Of a stretch of 64,000 nucleotides of DNA, positions 43,106 to 51,367 are shown piece by piece. The stretch's first letter is position 1. Each line of letters begins with the position of its first letter. The DNA lies in contig CAYUQO010000002.1 of assembly GCA_964446945.1 (NCBI GenBank), forward strand, positions 248,001 to 312,000, read 5' to 3'. The notes below the pieces were generated by a model. That model made no database searches and was not told the DNA's origin. It saw only the letters and a program-made list of their open reading frames with translations. This stretch comes from CAIYRG01 sp964446945 (lineage in GTDB: Bacteria > Pseudomonadota > Alphaproteobacteria > Micropepsales > Micropepsaceae). The position numbers and the translations under genes are program-made.

Positions 43106-43222
43106 CCTCCCCCTTGCGGGGAGGCACGTGAATTCCCTTTCGGAATTCGTGGGTGGGGGAATTTGGGATGCATCACCCCCACCCGAAAACGCTCCGCGTT
43201 TTCGACCTCCCCGCAGGGGGGA
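43106..43222. repeat. Modular double-hairpin repeat, two inverted units (copy G)
   Basis: The clearest example. Unit 1: CCTCCCC-loop-GGGGAGG (43106-43124), variable hairpin GAATTCC-ctttc-GGAATTC (43130-43148), then GGGTGGGGGAA. Unit 2, inverted: CCCCCACC, variable hairpin CGAAAACGC-tcc-GCGTTTTCG (43184-43204), then ACCTCCCC...GGGGAGGT (43205-43224). It lies between def and fmt. Confidence 0.8.
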
Positions 43223-43275
43223 GGTCGATTGCTGCGGTACTTCGGCGCATTCGAGAGCGGCACATTTTACCCCAA

Positions 43276-43785
43276 TCAGCCCTTGTTTTTGAGCTTTGCC
43301 GATTTGCGCAACGCGATTCCACGCTTGAGCCTGGAAAGGTGATCGATGAACAACAGACCATTGATGTGGTCGATTTCATGCTGGATGCAGGTGGCGAACA
43401 GCCCGTCCGCATCCACGACCTGCTTCTCGCCGTTTTCGTCCTGATATTCGACCGTCAGCCGCGCCGGCCGCTTCACATCGTCCCAGATCTCCGGCACCGA
43501 CAGGCAGCCTTCGTGGTAGGTGGAAAGCTCGTCGGACGCGCGAATGATCTTTGGATTGACCAGATAGATCACTTTGCTGTTCGGCCCCTTGGGATCGAGG
43601 TCGATCACGGCCACGCGTTTTGCCACGCCAATCTGGATGGCGGCGAGACCAATACCATTGGCCGCGTACATGGTTTCAACCATGTCATCCATGAAGCGGC
43701 GCAGCTTTTTGTCGATATTTGCCACCGGTTCGGACACCGATTTCAGGCGCGGGTCCGGCGCGGTGACGAGTTCAAGAACGGCCAT
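43276..43785 (-). CDS. def: Peptide deformylase
   Basis: 169 residues. Removes the N-formyl group from nascent proteins. The three family motifs are intact: GIGLAAIQIG, EGCLSVPE (Cys metal ligand) and QHEIDHINGLLFIDHLS (two His ligands and the catalytic Glu). First gene of the def-fmt-truA series; divergent from rmuC. Confidence 0.97.
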   Translation of the reverse strand: MAVLELVTAPDPRLKSVSEPVANIDKKLRRFMDDMVETMYAANGIGLAAIQIGVAKRVAVIDLDPKGPNSKVIYLVNPKIIRASDELSTYHEGCLSVPEIWDDVKRPARLTVEYQDENGEKQVVDADGLFATCIQHEIDHINGLLFIDHLSRLKRGIALRKSAKLKNKG

Positions 43786-43884
43786 GCGGCTTGCTGATAG
43801 GGAAAGCCCGAAAACGCGTCAAGCATCAGCGAATCGACTATATTGGCTTGCTGCTGCGGCATGAGATTTGGCGGAATCACCAAA

Positions 43885-44015
43885 TTTTCCTCTCCCCGCA
43901 GAGGGAGAGGACGCCGCGCCCGCACTTGCAGTTCTCAACCCTCCCCTTGAGGGAGGGTCGAAATCGCGGAACGCGATTTCGGGGAGGGGACAGCGAGCAA
44001 AGCGAGCGCATTGGT
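43885..44015. repeat. Modular double-hairpin repeat (copy H)
   Basis: CCTCTCCC-gcaga-GGGAGAGG (43889-43910), CCCTCCC-cttga-GGGAGGG (43939-43957), then the variable hairpin GAAATCGCG-gaa-CGCGATTTC (43960-43980, 9 bp perfect), GGGGAGGGG and GCGAGC-aaa-GCGAGC. It occupies most of the 274-base divergent gap between def and rmuC, so both promoters must lie in or beside it. Confidence 0.75.
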
Positions 44016-44059
44016 GAGAGGACCTGAACCCATCCCGCTGCTAGCAGGAGGACGCATTC

Positions 44060-45544
44060 ATGGAATTTGCTGCCGCTGCGGCGTTAACCCTTGTGCTGTT
44101 GGCCAGTATCGCGGCTGCAATCTTCGCATTTCGCGCCGCCAGAGCCGCGCGGGATGGTTCACTGATCGCGCAGTTCTCGGACGTAGTGCGCAAGGAAAAC
44201 GAACTTGCCCGTACGGCGGCCGAAGGTCACGCCAGCCTGCTGCGCCAGGAGTCGCGCGACATCGTCGCCGCCGGAATGAAGGCGACCGATGAGCGGGTCG
44301 CATCCATCGGCGCCAAACTCGACGGCGACATCGAAAAAATGCGCAACGAGGCAACCATCGGACGCGAGGCATTGCGGGGCCAGATCGCCCAGAGGCTGGA
44401 GGAATCCTCAGTCGCCCTGAAGCAGCAGGGCGACACCATGGCGAATTACCTGCGCCAGATTGGCGAGCAGCAGAAGGAGCGTCTGGAAAAACTCGCAGCG
44501 GAACTGAAGGCGCTGACCGAGAAAAGCGAAAAGGGCCAGGAGGCACTGCGCCAGACGGTCGAACTGCGGCTCGACGCCATCCGCGAGGAGAATGCGAAGA
44601 AGCTTGAAGAAATGCGCCAGACGGTGGACGAAAAACTTCAGTCCACATTGGAGCAGCGGCTCGGCGATTCCTTCAACCGCGTCGTCGAGCAGCTCGAACG
44701 CGTCCACAATGGGCTCGGCGAAATGAAGACGCTCGCCGCGGGCGTCGGCGATCTGAAAAAGGTTCTGTCGAATGTCAGCGTGCGCGGCTCGATTGCCGAA
44801 GCGCAGCTCGGCGCATTGCTCGAACAATTCCTGTCGCGTGAGCAATACATCGAAGACGCCGTGGTCAAGGAGGGCAGCCGCGAGCATGTCGAATTCGCCA
44901 TCCGAATGCCCGGACGCGGCAGCGAAGGCGAGGTGCTGCTCCCGATCGACGCCAAATTTCCCAAAGAGGATTACGACCGGCTGCTCGCCGCCGCCGATCA
45001 GGGCGACCCCGAAACTGTTGCCGAAGCGCGCAAATCGCTGGAGTCAACGGTTCGTCTTTGCGCCAAAACCATTTGCGAAAAATACATCAACCCGCCACGC
45101 ACGACGGATTTCGCGATTCTGTTCCTTGGGACCGAGGGCCTCTACGCCGAAGTGCTGCGCAAGCCGGGATTTTTCGAGCAGCTTCAGCGCGAATATCGCG
45201 TCGTGCTCACCGGCCCCGTCACTTTGACGGCGCTGCTCAATGCGCTGCAAATGGGCTTCCGTTCGCTCGCGATCGAAAAGCGTTCCAGCGAAGTCTGGCA
45301 GGTTCTCGCCGCGGTCCGCACCGAGTTCGGCAATTATAACGCCGTTGTCGACAAGCTCGCCCGCAACCTCAGCACCGCGGCAAAATCCGTCGAGGATCTG
45401 GGACGCCGCACCCGCGTCATGGGAAGAAAGCTCAAGGACGTCGAGCAGCTCGAACCCGGCGCGGCGCAAAATCTCCTCGGCTTACCCGCCGCCGGCGCCG
45501 ACGCGCCCGACGACGACGAACCCGATGCCGTCGCTGCGGAGTGA
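44060..45544 (+). CDS. rmuC: DNA recombination protein RmuC
   Basis: 494 residues. N-terminal membrane helix (about 4-22), a long coiled coil (about 30-225) and the conserved RmuC nuclease-like domain (about 240-440) with GSIAEAQLGALLEQFL, LLPIDAKFPKEDYDRL and VLTGPVTLTALLNALQMGFR. It limits inversions at short inverted repeats in E. coli, which is notable beside so many palindromic repeats. GGAGG precedes ATG 44060. Confidence 0.95.
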   Translation: MEFAAAAALTLVLLASIAAAIFAFRAARAARDGSLIAQFSDVVRKENELARTAAEGHASLLRQESRDIVAAGMKATDERVASIGAKLDGDIEKMRNEATIGREALRGQIAQRLEESSVALKQQGDTMANYLRQIGEQQKERLEKLAAELKALTEKSEKGQEALRQTVELRLDAIREENAKKLEEMRQTVDEKLQSTLEQRLGDSFNRVVEQLERVHNGLGEMKTLAAGVGDLKKVLSNVSVRGSIAEAQLGALLEQFLSREQYIEDAVVKEGSREHVEFAIRMPGRGSEGEVLLPIDAKFPKEDYDRLLAAADQGDPETVAEARKSLESTVRLCAKTICEKYINPPRTTDFAILFLGTEGLYAEVLRKPGFFEQLQREYRVVLTGPVTLTALLNALQMGFRSLAIEKRSSEVWQVLAAVRTEFGNYNAVVDKLARNLSTAAKSVEDLGRRTRVMGRKLKDVEQLEPGAAQNLLGLPAAGADAPDDDEPDAVAAE

Positions 45545-45547
45545 AGC

Positions 45548-45964
45548 TCAGTACCGCAAATAGTGCACGAGGCGATCGCCTTCCCAGATTTCGTAGCCCA
45601 TGCCAATGCCGGAACGGAACTCGTGCTTCGCCCGCGCTTTGGCGGCGTCATCATTTTCCGCGTCAAAGTGCTCGGTGCGGAACACATGTCCACCGTGATT
45701 GAGGAACTGAGCGCGGTAGTGGGACAACTCGACCGGTTTGGTGGCAAAACGGTGCCCGTCAGCTTCCCGTTCTTTTTGGTCCCGTTCGCCTGACGCGAGC
45801 TGCCGAAGCACGTCGTAACTTTGTTCGATAAGAACACGCGTTCGTTCCGCCGTATCGCTCATCTCGCAACGTTCCCTGATGGCCCAGTCGCGGAATTCCG
45901 CCAACTGAGTTCGGCTACGAGTGATGAGCGAATCGGTTTCTTGTTCGAGCTCACCGGTGGTCAC
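45548..45964 (-). CDS. Conserved hypothetical protein
   Basis: 138 residues with a GTG start 6 bases after a perfect AGGAGG. The N-terminal two thirds are helical and charged (ELEQETDSLITRSRTQLAEF; MSDTAERTRVLIEQSYDVLRQL). The C-terminal 45 residues form a compact motif ending GIGMGYEIWEGDRLVHYLRY, similar in type to the tails of many uncharacterised rhizobial proteins that end in a Trp-x-Gly-x-Arg-x-(hydrophobic) strand. Function unknown. It converges with rmuC. The 200 bases upstream hold no other gene. Confidence 0.75.
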   Translation of the reverse strand: MTTGELEQETDSLITRSRTQLAEFRDWAIRERCEMSDTAERTRVLIEQSYDVLRQLASGERDQKEREADGHRFATKPVELSHYRAQFLNHGGHVFRTEHFDAENDDAAKARAKHEFRSGIGMGYEIWEGDRLVHYLRY

Positions 45965-46164
45965 CGGGCGCCTCCTGCCGTTTGCGAGCGGGAGTGCGCG
46001 TAACCTCGGTCGGCAGGGAAGCGTGTCTCTCAGTCGTCGGCGCTCGTGAAAAAGTGCCGACAATAACCACATCTTATGTCATCACATGCTGAATGTCGAA
46101 TAAGACGGCGCAGCCATTGGGTCACGGCCGGAACCTGCGGCGGAAATCGACCGTTCAGGTCCAA

Positions 46165-46692
46165 CTAAGCGAGGATTTTCCGCAGCAAGTCTTCGGCTTT
46201 CCGCCCAACCGAATTATGCGGAACCAGCTCAGCCAATCGTTCGGCGGCAAACACGCTGTATTCGGCCAACGTATCCATTTCGATTTTGGTCGGCTCATGA
46301 ACATTGGCAAAATGCGTCGAGATCACACCAATGAGCCTGCCGCTTTTCATCAGCAATGGGCTGCTTTGCACGGCGCGGAAACCGGCTTCGCGCGCAATCT
46401 TGCGGAACGGCGCAAAGTCCGCATCCCGCTTCACGTCGGATATGATCACGGTCTGATGGGTTTTCAGAACGCGCCCACAGGCACAGGGATCGTCTTTTTT
46501 CGTCCGGGCGAATGCTTTCAAAAACGGGCGGTGAAATCCCCGCTGGGCGACGATGATCAGTTCATTCGCCAGGAGCAGTTGAATATTGCCGAATTCCGCT
46601 CCGTGCAGCGCGATCACGTCATCCATGATCACGGACACCGTTCTTTCGAAGGTGCGCGCCGCAATCAGACGCTGCCGCATTTGAAGCAGCAT
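46165..46692 (-). CDS. GAF-domain protein
   Basis: 175 residues, essentially one GAF domain (about 12-160) with DDVIALHGAEFGNIQLLL, HQTVIISDVKRDADFAPF and AVQSSPLLMKSGRLIGVISTHF. A short motif DPCACGRVL might bind a metal or redox ligand. No output domain is attached. GAF proteins of this size sense small molecules or light together with a partner kinase; none is adjacent. Function open. Confidence 0.85.
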   Translation of the reverse strand: MLLQMRQRLIAARTFERTVSVIMDDVIALHGAEFGNIQLLLANELIIVAQRGFHRPFLKAFARTKKDDPCACGRVLKTHQTVIISDVKRDADFAPFRKIAREAGFRAVQSSPLLMKSGRLIGVISTHFANVHEPTKIEMDTLAEYSVFAAERLAELVPHNSVGRKAEDLLRKILA

Positions 46693-46798
46693 CGGGGCCC
46701 TGCTTTCTTTAGCTTTTCGTGAGTTCGACGATCGGTGGCGCGGTCAGTCCAGCGCCCGGATGATCTTGGCCCTGTTGCCGGCTTTCCGCAAGCTGGTT

Positions 46799-47401
46799 CT
46801 AAAATGGACGGCGGGCGCTGAACGCGGCGGACAAAGTGCCTTCATCGAGATAATCGAGTTCGCCGCCGACCGGCACGCCGTGCGCAAGGCGCGTGATCTT
46901 CAGGTTCAGAGGCTCCAGTATATCCAGCAGATAATGCGCCGTGGTCTGGCCTTCGACCGTCGCGTTCATCGCGAGAATGATTTCATTGGCCCCGCTTTTC
47001 GCGCGCTGCAGCAGTGTCGCGATATTCAGTTTCTCCGGTGTCACACCGTCGAGCGCGGACAGCGCGCCGCCCAGCACGTGATAGCGGCCGCGGAATATGC
47101 CCGCGCGTTCCAGCGCCCAGAGATCGGCGACGTCCTCAACCACGCAGAGCACACCATTGTCGCGTTCGGGATTGCGGCACAGCGTGCACGGGTCCGCCGT
47201 GTCGAGATTGCCGCAAACCGAACAGTGCTTCAGAGCCGCCGCCGCATTCGTCATCGCCTGCGCAAGCGGTTCGAGCAAAGTCTCGCGTTTTTTCAGCAGG
47301 GCGAGCGCCACGCGGCGCGCCGAACGCGGCCCGAGACCCGGCAGTTTTGCCAGCAATTGAATGAGACGGTCGATTTCCTGGCCTGCCTGGGATGAAGGCA
47401 T
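46799..47401 (-). CDS. recR: Recombination mediator protein RecR
   Basis: 200 residues. RecFOR-pathway protein that loads RecA on gapped DNA. Helix-hairpin-helix LPGLGPRSARRVAL, a C4 zinc finger CSVCGNLDTADPCTLC and a Toprim domain beginning LCVVEDVADLWALE are all present. The start is ATG 47401; the in-frame TTG upstream lies in repeat DNA. Confidence 0.97.
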   Translation of the reverse strand: MPSSQAGQEIDRLIQLLAKLPGLGPRSARRVALALLKKRETLLEPLAQAMTNAAAALKHCSVCGNLDTADPCTLCRNPERDNGVLCVVEDVADLWALERAGIFRGRYHVLGGALSALDGVTPEKLNIATLLQRAKSGANEIILAMNATVEGQTTAHYLLDILEPLNLKITRLAHGVPVGGELDYLDEGTLSAAFSARRPF

Positions 47402-47411
47402 TAGAACCAAC

Positions 47412-47553
47412 TTCCCACCTCCCCCTGGCGGGGAGGTCGAACCGCGCTGGAGCGCGTTTGCGCGGAGGCGGGTTCGGGTGGGGGGAATTTACACGTTTCC
47501 CCCACCCGCATTTCGCGAAGGGCGAAATGCGTGCCTCCCCTCAAGGGGGAGGC
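47412..47553. repeat. Modular double-hairpin repeat, two inverted units (copy I)
   Basis: ACCTCCCC-ctggc-GGGGAGGT (47417-47437), an imperfect variable hairpin with CGCGC arms, GGGTGGGGGGAA; then inverted CCCCCACCC, variable hairpin GCATTTCGC-gaagg-GCGAAATGC (47508-47530, 9 bp perfect) and GCCTCCCC-tcaa-GGGGGAGGC (47533-47553). It separates ybaB from recR, which are usually closely spaced. Confidence 0.78.
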
Positions 47554-47594
47554 TGAAATGAAACAAACGCCCGATTTTGCCGATCCCGGCATTG

Positions 47595-47897
47595 CTACCC
47601 GCGGAAGCTCTTGAACAGATCGGAGAGGAACTGCGTGTCGCTGGCGCGCTTCGCTTCCACCTTGTGTCTGCCGTCGGTGCAGGCCGCCACCACGAGATCC
47701 TGCAGAATCCGGACGTCCTCCGGCTTCAACAGCGACGGATCGATGGAAATCGATTTGAGTTCACTCAAACCGTTCATCGTCACCCGCACCAGACCGCCGC
47801 CGGAAGCGCCCTCGACTTCCATGGCCGCGAGACCCTTCTGCAGTTCTTCGGCGCGGCGCTGCATTTCCTGAAGCTGACCCATCAAATCGGGCGTCAT
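47595..47897 (-). CDS. ybaB: Nucleoid-associated protein YbaB/EbfC
   Basis: 100 residues. Small dimeric DNA-binding protein. N-terminal helix MGQLQEMQRRAEELQKGLA and the central VRVTMNGLSELKSISIDPSLL are typical. It overlaps dnaX by 4 bases. Confidence 0.95.
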   Translation of the reverse strand: MTPDLMGQLQEMQRRAEELQKGLAAMEVEGASGGGLVRVTMNGLSELKSISIDPSLLKPEDVRILQDLVVAACTDGRHKVEAKRASDTQFLSDLFKSFRG

Positions 47898-49696
47898 GAA
47901 TTGGACTCCTCATCCGAAGCGGGACTTGCCGGCTCAAACGCTTCCTGCTCGCGCACGCTGATGATCTCGGCGCCGGGAAAAGCGTCCAGCACCGCGCGCA
48001 CGAAAGGCTCCTGCGCGGCGGCGTCCTTGCGGGCGCGCTCGGTCGCGATCCGGCTTTCGGCGATGGTCGGCGCGCCGCCTTCAGCCGCAACCGTGACGAC
48101 CCAGCGGCGGCCGGTCCATTGCTGCAGATGGCGCGACAGATCATGCGCGAGAGTCTTCGGCGCCTGTGCATTCGGCCGGAACGCGATGCGCCCCGGCTCC
48201 AGCGCGACCAGATGCACATTGGTTTCCAGGCAGGCGGCAAGAATCCGTTCGCCTTTCGCACGCGCGATCCGCAGCATGTCCTCCAATGTGCGGATGTCCT
48301 CCTCCGGCGCTTCCATTTTCACCGGCGATGCAGACGGCATGACTGCGGGGGCAACCGCAGCACCGGATGTTCGCGGCGGAGACATGGCCGGAGGCGGCGA
48401 TGCGTCGCGGGTGCGCGGCGCAGAAGGCGCGGGAGCGGGCTGCGGCGCGGCAGCATGTTCGTCGCGCAACTTCCGCACCAGCAATTCGGTGGACGGCAAA
48501 TCCGCCGCATAGGCCAGCCGGATCAATGCCATTTCAGCCGCCGGACAGGGATTGGCCGCGTCGCGGACCTCAATCAGCCCCTTGAGTAGCATCTGCCAGC
48601 AGCGGGTAAGTTGCGGCATCGCGAGCTTTCCCGCCAGCGCCACCGCACGCGCGGCTTCGGCCGATCCACCGTCGAAAAATCCTTCCGCACCGGGCGCGAC
48701 TTTCACCCGGGTGAGGAAATGCGTCGTCTCCAGCAAATCCTGCATGACGGTCAACGGATCGGCGCCGTCGGTGTAAAGCGAACGGAATTCGCCGAGCGCG
48801 CCGGCGATATCTCCCGCCACCAGTTTTTCGAACAGATCGAAGATCCGGCCGCGGTCGGCAAGTCCCAGCATGCCGCGCACGGTTGCCGCTTCGACTTCTG
48901 TGCTGTTTTCGTCCGATTGGTGCGCAATCGCCTGATCGAGCAGCGACAGCGCGTCACGCACCGAACCTTCGGCCGCGCGCGCGATGAGCTGAAGCGCCGC
49001 CGGCTGCACCGCCAGCCCTTCCGTCTTTGCGATTCCCGCCAGATGGTTGACCAGCATTTCGGTATCGATGCGGCGCAGGTCGAATCGCTGGCAGCGCGAC
49101 AACACCGTCACCGGCACTTTGCGGATTTCGGTCGTGGCGAAAATGAATTTCACCCGCGGCGGCGGTTCCTCGAGCGTCTTGAGCAGCCCGTTGAAGGCCT
49201 GCTTCGACAGCATGTGCACTTCATCGATGATGAAGATCTTGTAGCGGGCTCCGGCCGGGCCATAGCGGGTCGCCTCGATGATCTCACGGACGTCATCGAT
49301 GCCGGTGCGCGAGGCCGCATCCATTTCCTGCACATCGACAAAGCGCGATTCGGCAATGGCGCGGCAGGGTTCGCATTCCCCGCAGGGATCGACGCTCGGT
49401 TGGGTGCGCTTGCCATCCGGTCCGATGCAATTGAGCGCACGGGCGATGATCCTCGCGGTGGTGGTTTTTCCCACCCCGCGCACTCCCGTCAGCATGAAAG
49501 CATGCGCGATCCGCCCCGAGGCAAAGGCATTGCGCAGCGTGCGCACCAGCGCTTCCTGGCCGATCAGCCCGGTGAAATTCTGCGGCCGGTATTTGCGCGC
49601 CAACACCCGGTATTGTTCGGCGCCGGGCGCGGGCCGTGGCGCCGCGACATCAAGGCCAAGCCCCGGCTCGTGCGATTCATCCACCTGGAGATTCAT
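47894..49696 (-). CDS. dnaX: DNA polymerase III subunit tau/gamma
   Basis: 600 residues. Clamp-loader ATPase. Walker A GVRGVGKTT, a zinc-binding cluster (ALNC...PCGECEPC), Walker B IIDEVHMLS, sensor TTEIRKVPVTVLSRCQRF. A long Pro/Ala linker (about 390-440) leads to the C-terminal domain. The N-terminus carries a 25-residue extension before EQYRVLARKYRPQNF. ATG 49696 is used because the frame upstream runs into the SRP RNA. No obvious slippery heptamer for making gamma was noticed. Confidence 0.96.
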   Translation of the reverse strand: MNLQVDESHEPGLGLDVAAPRPAPGAEQYRVLARKYRPQNFTGLIGQEALVRTLRNAFASGRIAHAFMLTGVRGVGKTTTARIIARALNCIGPDGKRTQPSVDPCGECEPCRAIAESRFVDVQEMDAASRTGIDDVREIIEATRYGPAGARYKIFIIDEVHMLSKQAFNGLLKTLEEPPPRVKFIFATTEIRKVPVTVLSRCQRFDLRRIDTEMLVNHLAGIAKTEGLAVQPAALQLIARAAEGSVRDALSLLDQAIAHQSDENSTEVEAATVRGMLGLADRGRIFDLFEKLVAGDIAGALGEFRSLYTDGADPLTVMQDLLETTHFLTRVKVAPGAEGFFDGGSAEAARAVALAGKLAMPQLTRCWQMLLKGLIEVRDAANPCPAAEMALIRLAYAADLPSTELLVRKLRDEHAAAPQPAPAPSAPRTRDASPPPAMSPPRTSGAAVAPAVMPSASPVKMEAPEEDIRTLEDMLRIARAKGERILAACLETNVHLVALEPGRIAFRPNAQAPKTLAHDLSRHLQQWTGRRWVVTVAAEGGAPTIAESRIATERARKDAAAQEPFVRAVLDAFPGAEIISVREQEAFEPASPASDEESNS

Positions 49697-49702
49697 CCTC
49701 TG

Positions 49703-49803
49703 GCAGGAGGCTGGCGAGCGACCCGAAACGGGCTCGTTACGGCTGCTTCCTTCCGGACCTGACCGGGTTGGCGAGTGTCTCGTCCACCGCCAACCTCCCA
49801 AGC
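49703..49803 (-). ncRNA. ffs: Signal recognition particle RNA (small SRP RNA, 4.5S type)
   Basis: The universal SRP loop GGTCAGGTCCGGAAGGAAGC is present at 49745-49765, flanked by complementary arms (GGGAGGTTGGCGG with CGCCAGCCTCC; GACGAG with the strand after the loop), giving a single hairpin of about 100 bases. It sits immediately upstream of dnaX, the usual alphaproteobacterial place. The end points are approximate. Confidence 0.95.
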
Positions 49804-49914
49804 CACTATATCAGACGCGCGCCGTGCCGAAGCAAGGGCGCTGGTCTCGTGGTTTCCAACGGGATCACCGCAAATCCGCTTGCCTCTTGTCACCGGCTGT
49901 TTAGGGTCCGGCCG

Positions 49915-50847
49915 ATGGCAGCAACGATAGCGTTTTCCGGCAACCCGCTCGACCGCGCCGGCAACCAAAGACAGAATAACGCCTGGCTTGCGTCATTGCG
50001 CTCCGGCCCTCACGCCCGCGTGCTCCCGCTGTGGAAATTGCAGCCGCTGCTTGTGGCGGCAGACGGCTCGGAGCGCTCACTGAGACTGGCATTTGTCGAC
50101 GGCGCTACCGCTTCGGGGCTGGGCGGCGATGGCAGCATCGAAGTGTTTCTCGGCTTGCGCGGCGAACAGGCGTTCTTTGCCCGCGATATCTCGGCCGTGG
50201 AAGATCCGGTCGCAGGGAAGCTTCTGGATGCCGGTGAATTCCGCGACGCGCGTGCCGCAAGCGCACTCTTGAGCGCAGATGAAAGCGCCATTCTGGCCCA
50301 GGCAAAATCGCTGATCGACTGGCACAACCGGCACGGCTTCTGCCCCAATTGCGGCCGGCGGACCGCACCCGCTGACGGCGGTTACCGGCGGAATTGCGGG
50401 AATTGCCGGGCGGAACATTTCCCGCGCACCGATCCGGCCGTGATCATGCTGGCGACACGCGGGTCACAGTGCCTGCTTGGCCGCAACCGGCGATTCGCCA
50501 GCGGGTTTTATTCGACACTGGCCGGGTTCGTCGAACCTGGCGAAACGATCGAAGAAGCCGTCGCGCGCGAAATCCTCGAGGAAGCGGGATTGCACATCAA
50601 TCGCATCCGCTATTTTGCCAGCCAGCCCTGGCCGTTTCCGTCGAGTCTGATGATCGGTTGTTTCGCCGATGCCGACAGCAGCACAATCGCCATCGACGGA
50701 GAGGAGATCGTTGCCGCCCAGTGGTTCGACCACGCATTGGTCAAACGGCTGGTCGATGGCACATCGACGGAAATCGGATTGCCCCGGCGCGACGCAATCG
50801 CGTTTCACCTGATCTCCCATTGGGTGGAGAACGGCCCTTGGAACTGA
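49915..50847 (+). CDS. nudC: NAD(+)/NADH pyrophosphatase NudC
   Basis: 310 residues. Nudix hydrolase that cleaves NADH and removes NAD caps from RNA. A C4 zinc ribbon (CPNCGRRTAP...RNCGNC) is followed by the Nudix box GFVEPGETIEEAVAREILEEAG and the NudC-specific SQPWPFPSSLM. The N-terminal non-catalytic domain is present. The next gene overlaps its end by 10 bases. Confidence 0.95.
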   Translation: MAATIAFSGNPLDRAGNQRQNNAWLASLRSGPHARVLPLWKLQPLLVAADGSERSLRLAFVDGATASGLGGDGSIEVFLGLRGEQAFFARDISAVEDPVAGKLLDAGEFRDARAASALLSADESAILAQAKSLIDWHNRHGFCPNCGRRTAPADGGYRRNCGNCRAEHFPRTDPAVIMLATRGSQCLLGRNRRFASGFYSTLAGFVEPGETIEEAVAREILEEAGLHINRIRYFASQPWPFPSSLMIGCFADADSSTIAIDGEEIVAAQWFDHALVKRLVDGTSTEIGLPRRDAIAFHLISHWVENGPWN

Positions 50848-51362
50848 CGTCGCGCATTCGCATCATTCAGGCCGACATCACCGGCCTCGACTGTGATGCA
50901 ATCGTGAATGCGGCCAATTCGGCGCTGCTGCCGGGCGGCGGAGTGGATGGCGCGATCCGGCGCAAAGCCGGAAAGGAACTCGACGACGAACTGTTCCGCA
51001 TCGGCCGCTGTCCCGCAGGCAAAGCGGTGATCACGCACGCCTATCGTCTTCCCGCCCGGCACGTGATTCACACGGTGGCGCCGATCTGGAATCACCACGA
51101 GACAAATCAGGAAGCACTACTGGCTGCCTGTTACGACAGCGTGCTCGAGCTCGCCGACCGGCATCAGATTCGCTCACTCGCATTTCCCGCCATCGGAACC
51201 GGAGCCTATGGCTGGCCAACGGGTAAAGCCGCGGGAATCGCGTTCACCCGCGTCTCCGCACACCTGTCCAGCTGCACGATTCAGGATCAGGTGATTTTTT
51301 GCTGTTTCACTGCCGGCGATCTCTCCGCCTACACGGAATTGCACGCGCAGCTCGCCAACTGA
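50838..51362 (+). CDS. Macrodomain protein (ADP-ribose/O-acetyl-ADP-ribose binding)
   Basis: 174 residues, MacroD/YmdB type. ADP-ribose-binding motifs: IVNAANSALLPGGGVDGAIRR, VIHTVAPIW, SLAFPAIGTGAYGWP. The start is best placed at TTG 50838 (LELTSRIRIIQADIT), 10 bases inside nudC, with GGAG upstream. YmdB-type enzymes deacetylate O-acetyl-ADP-ribose and remove some ADP-ribosyl modifications. The tight overlap with nudC suggests a joint role in NAD/ADP-ribose turnover; this is inference. Confidence 0.92.
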   Translation: MELTSRIRIIQADITGLDCDAIVNAANSALLPGGGVDGAIRRKAGKELDDELFRIGRCPAGKAVITHAYRLPARHVIHTVAPIWNHHETNQEALLAACYDSVLELADRHQIRSLAFPAIGTGAYGWPTGKAAGIAFTRVSAHLSSCTIQDQVIFCCFTAGDLSAYTELHAQLAN

Positions 51363-51367
51363 GTGAA

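Noticed and set aside
43106..43222. CRISPR-like regular repeats
   Set aside because: The units are nested hairpins with no spacer array of constant length and no cas genes nearby.
49697..49801. Longer dnaX start
   Set aside because: The extra 35 codons are the SRP RNA read as protein.
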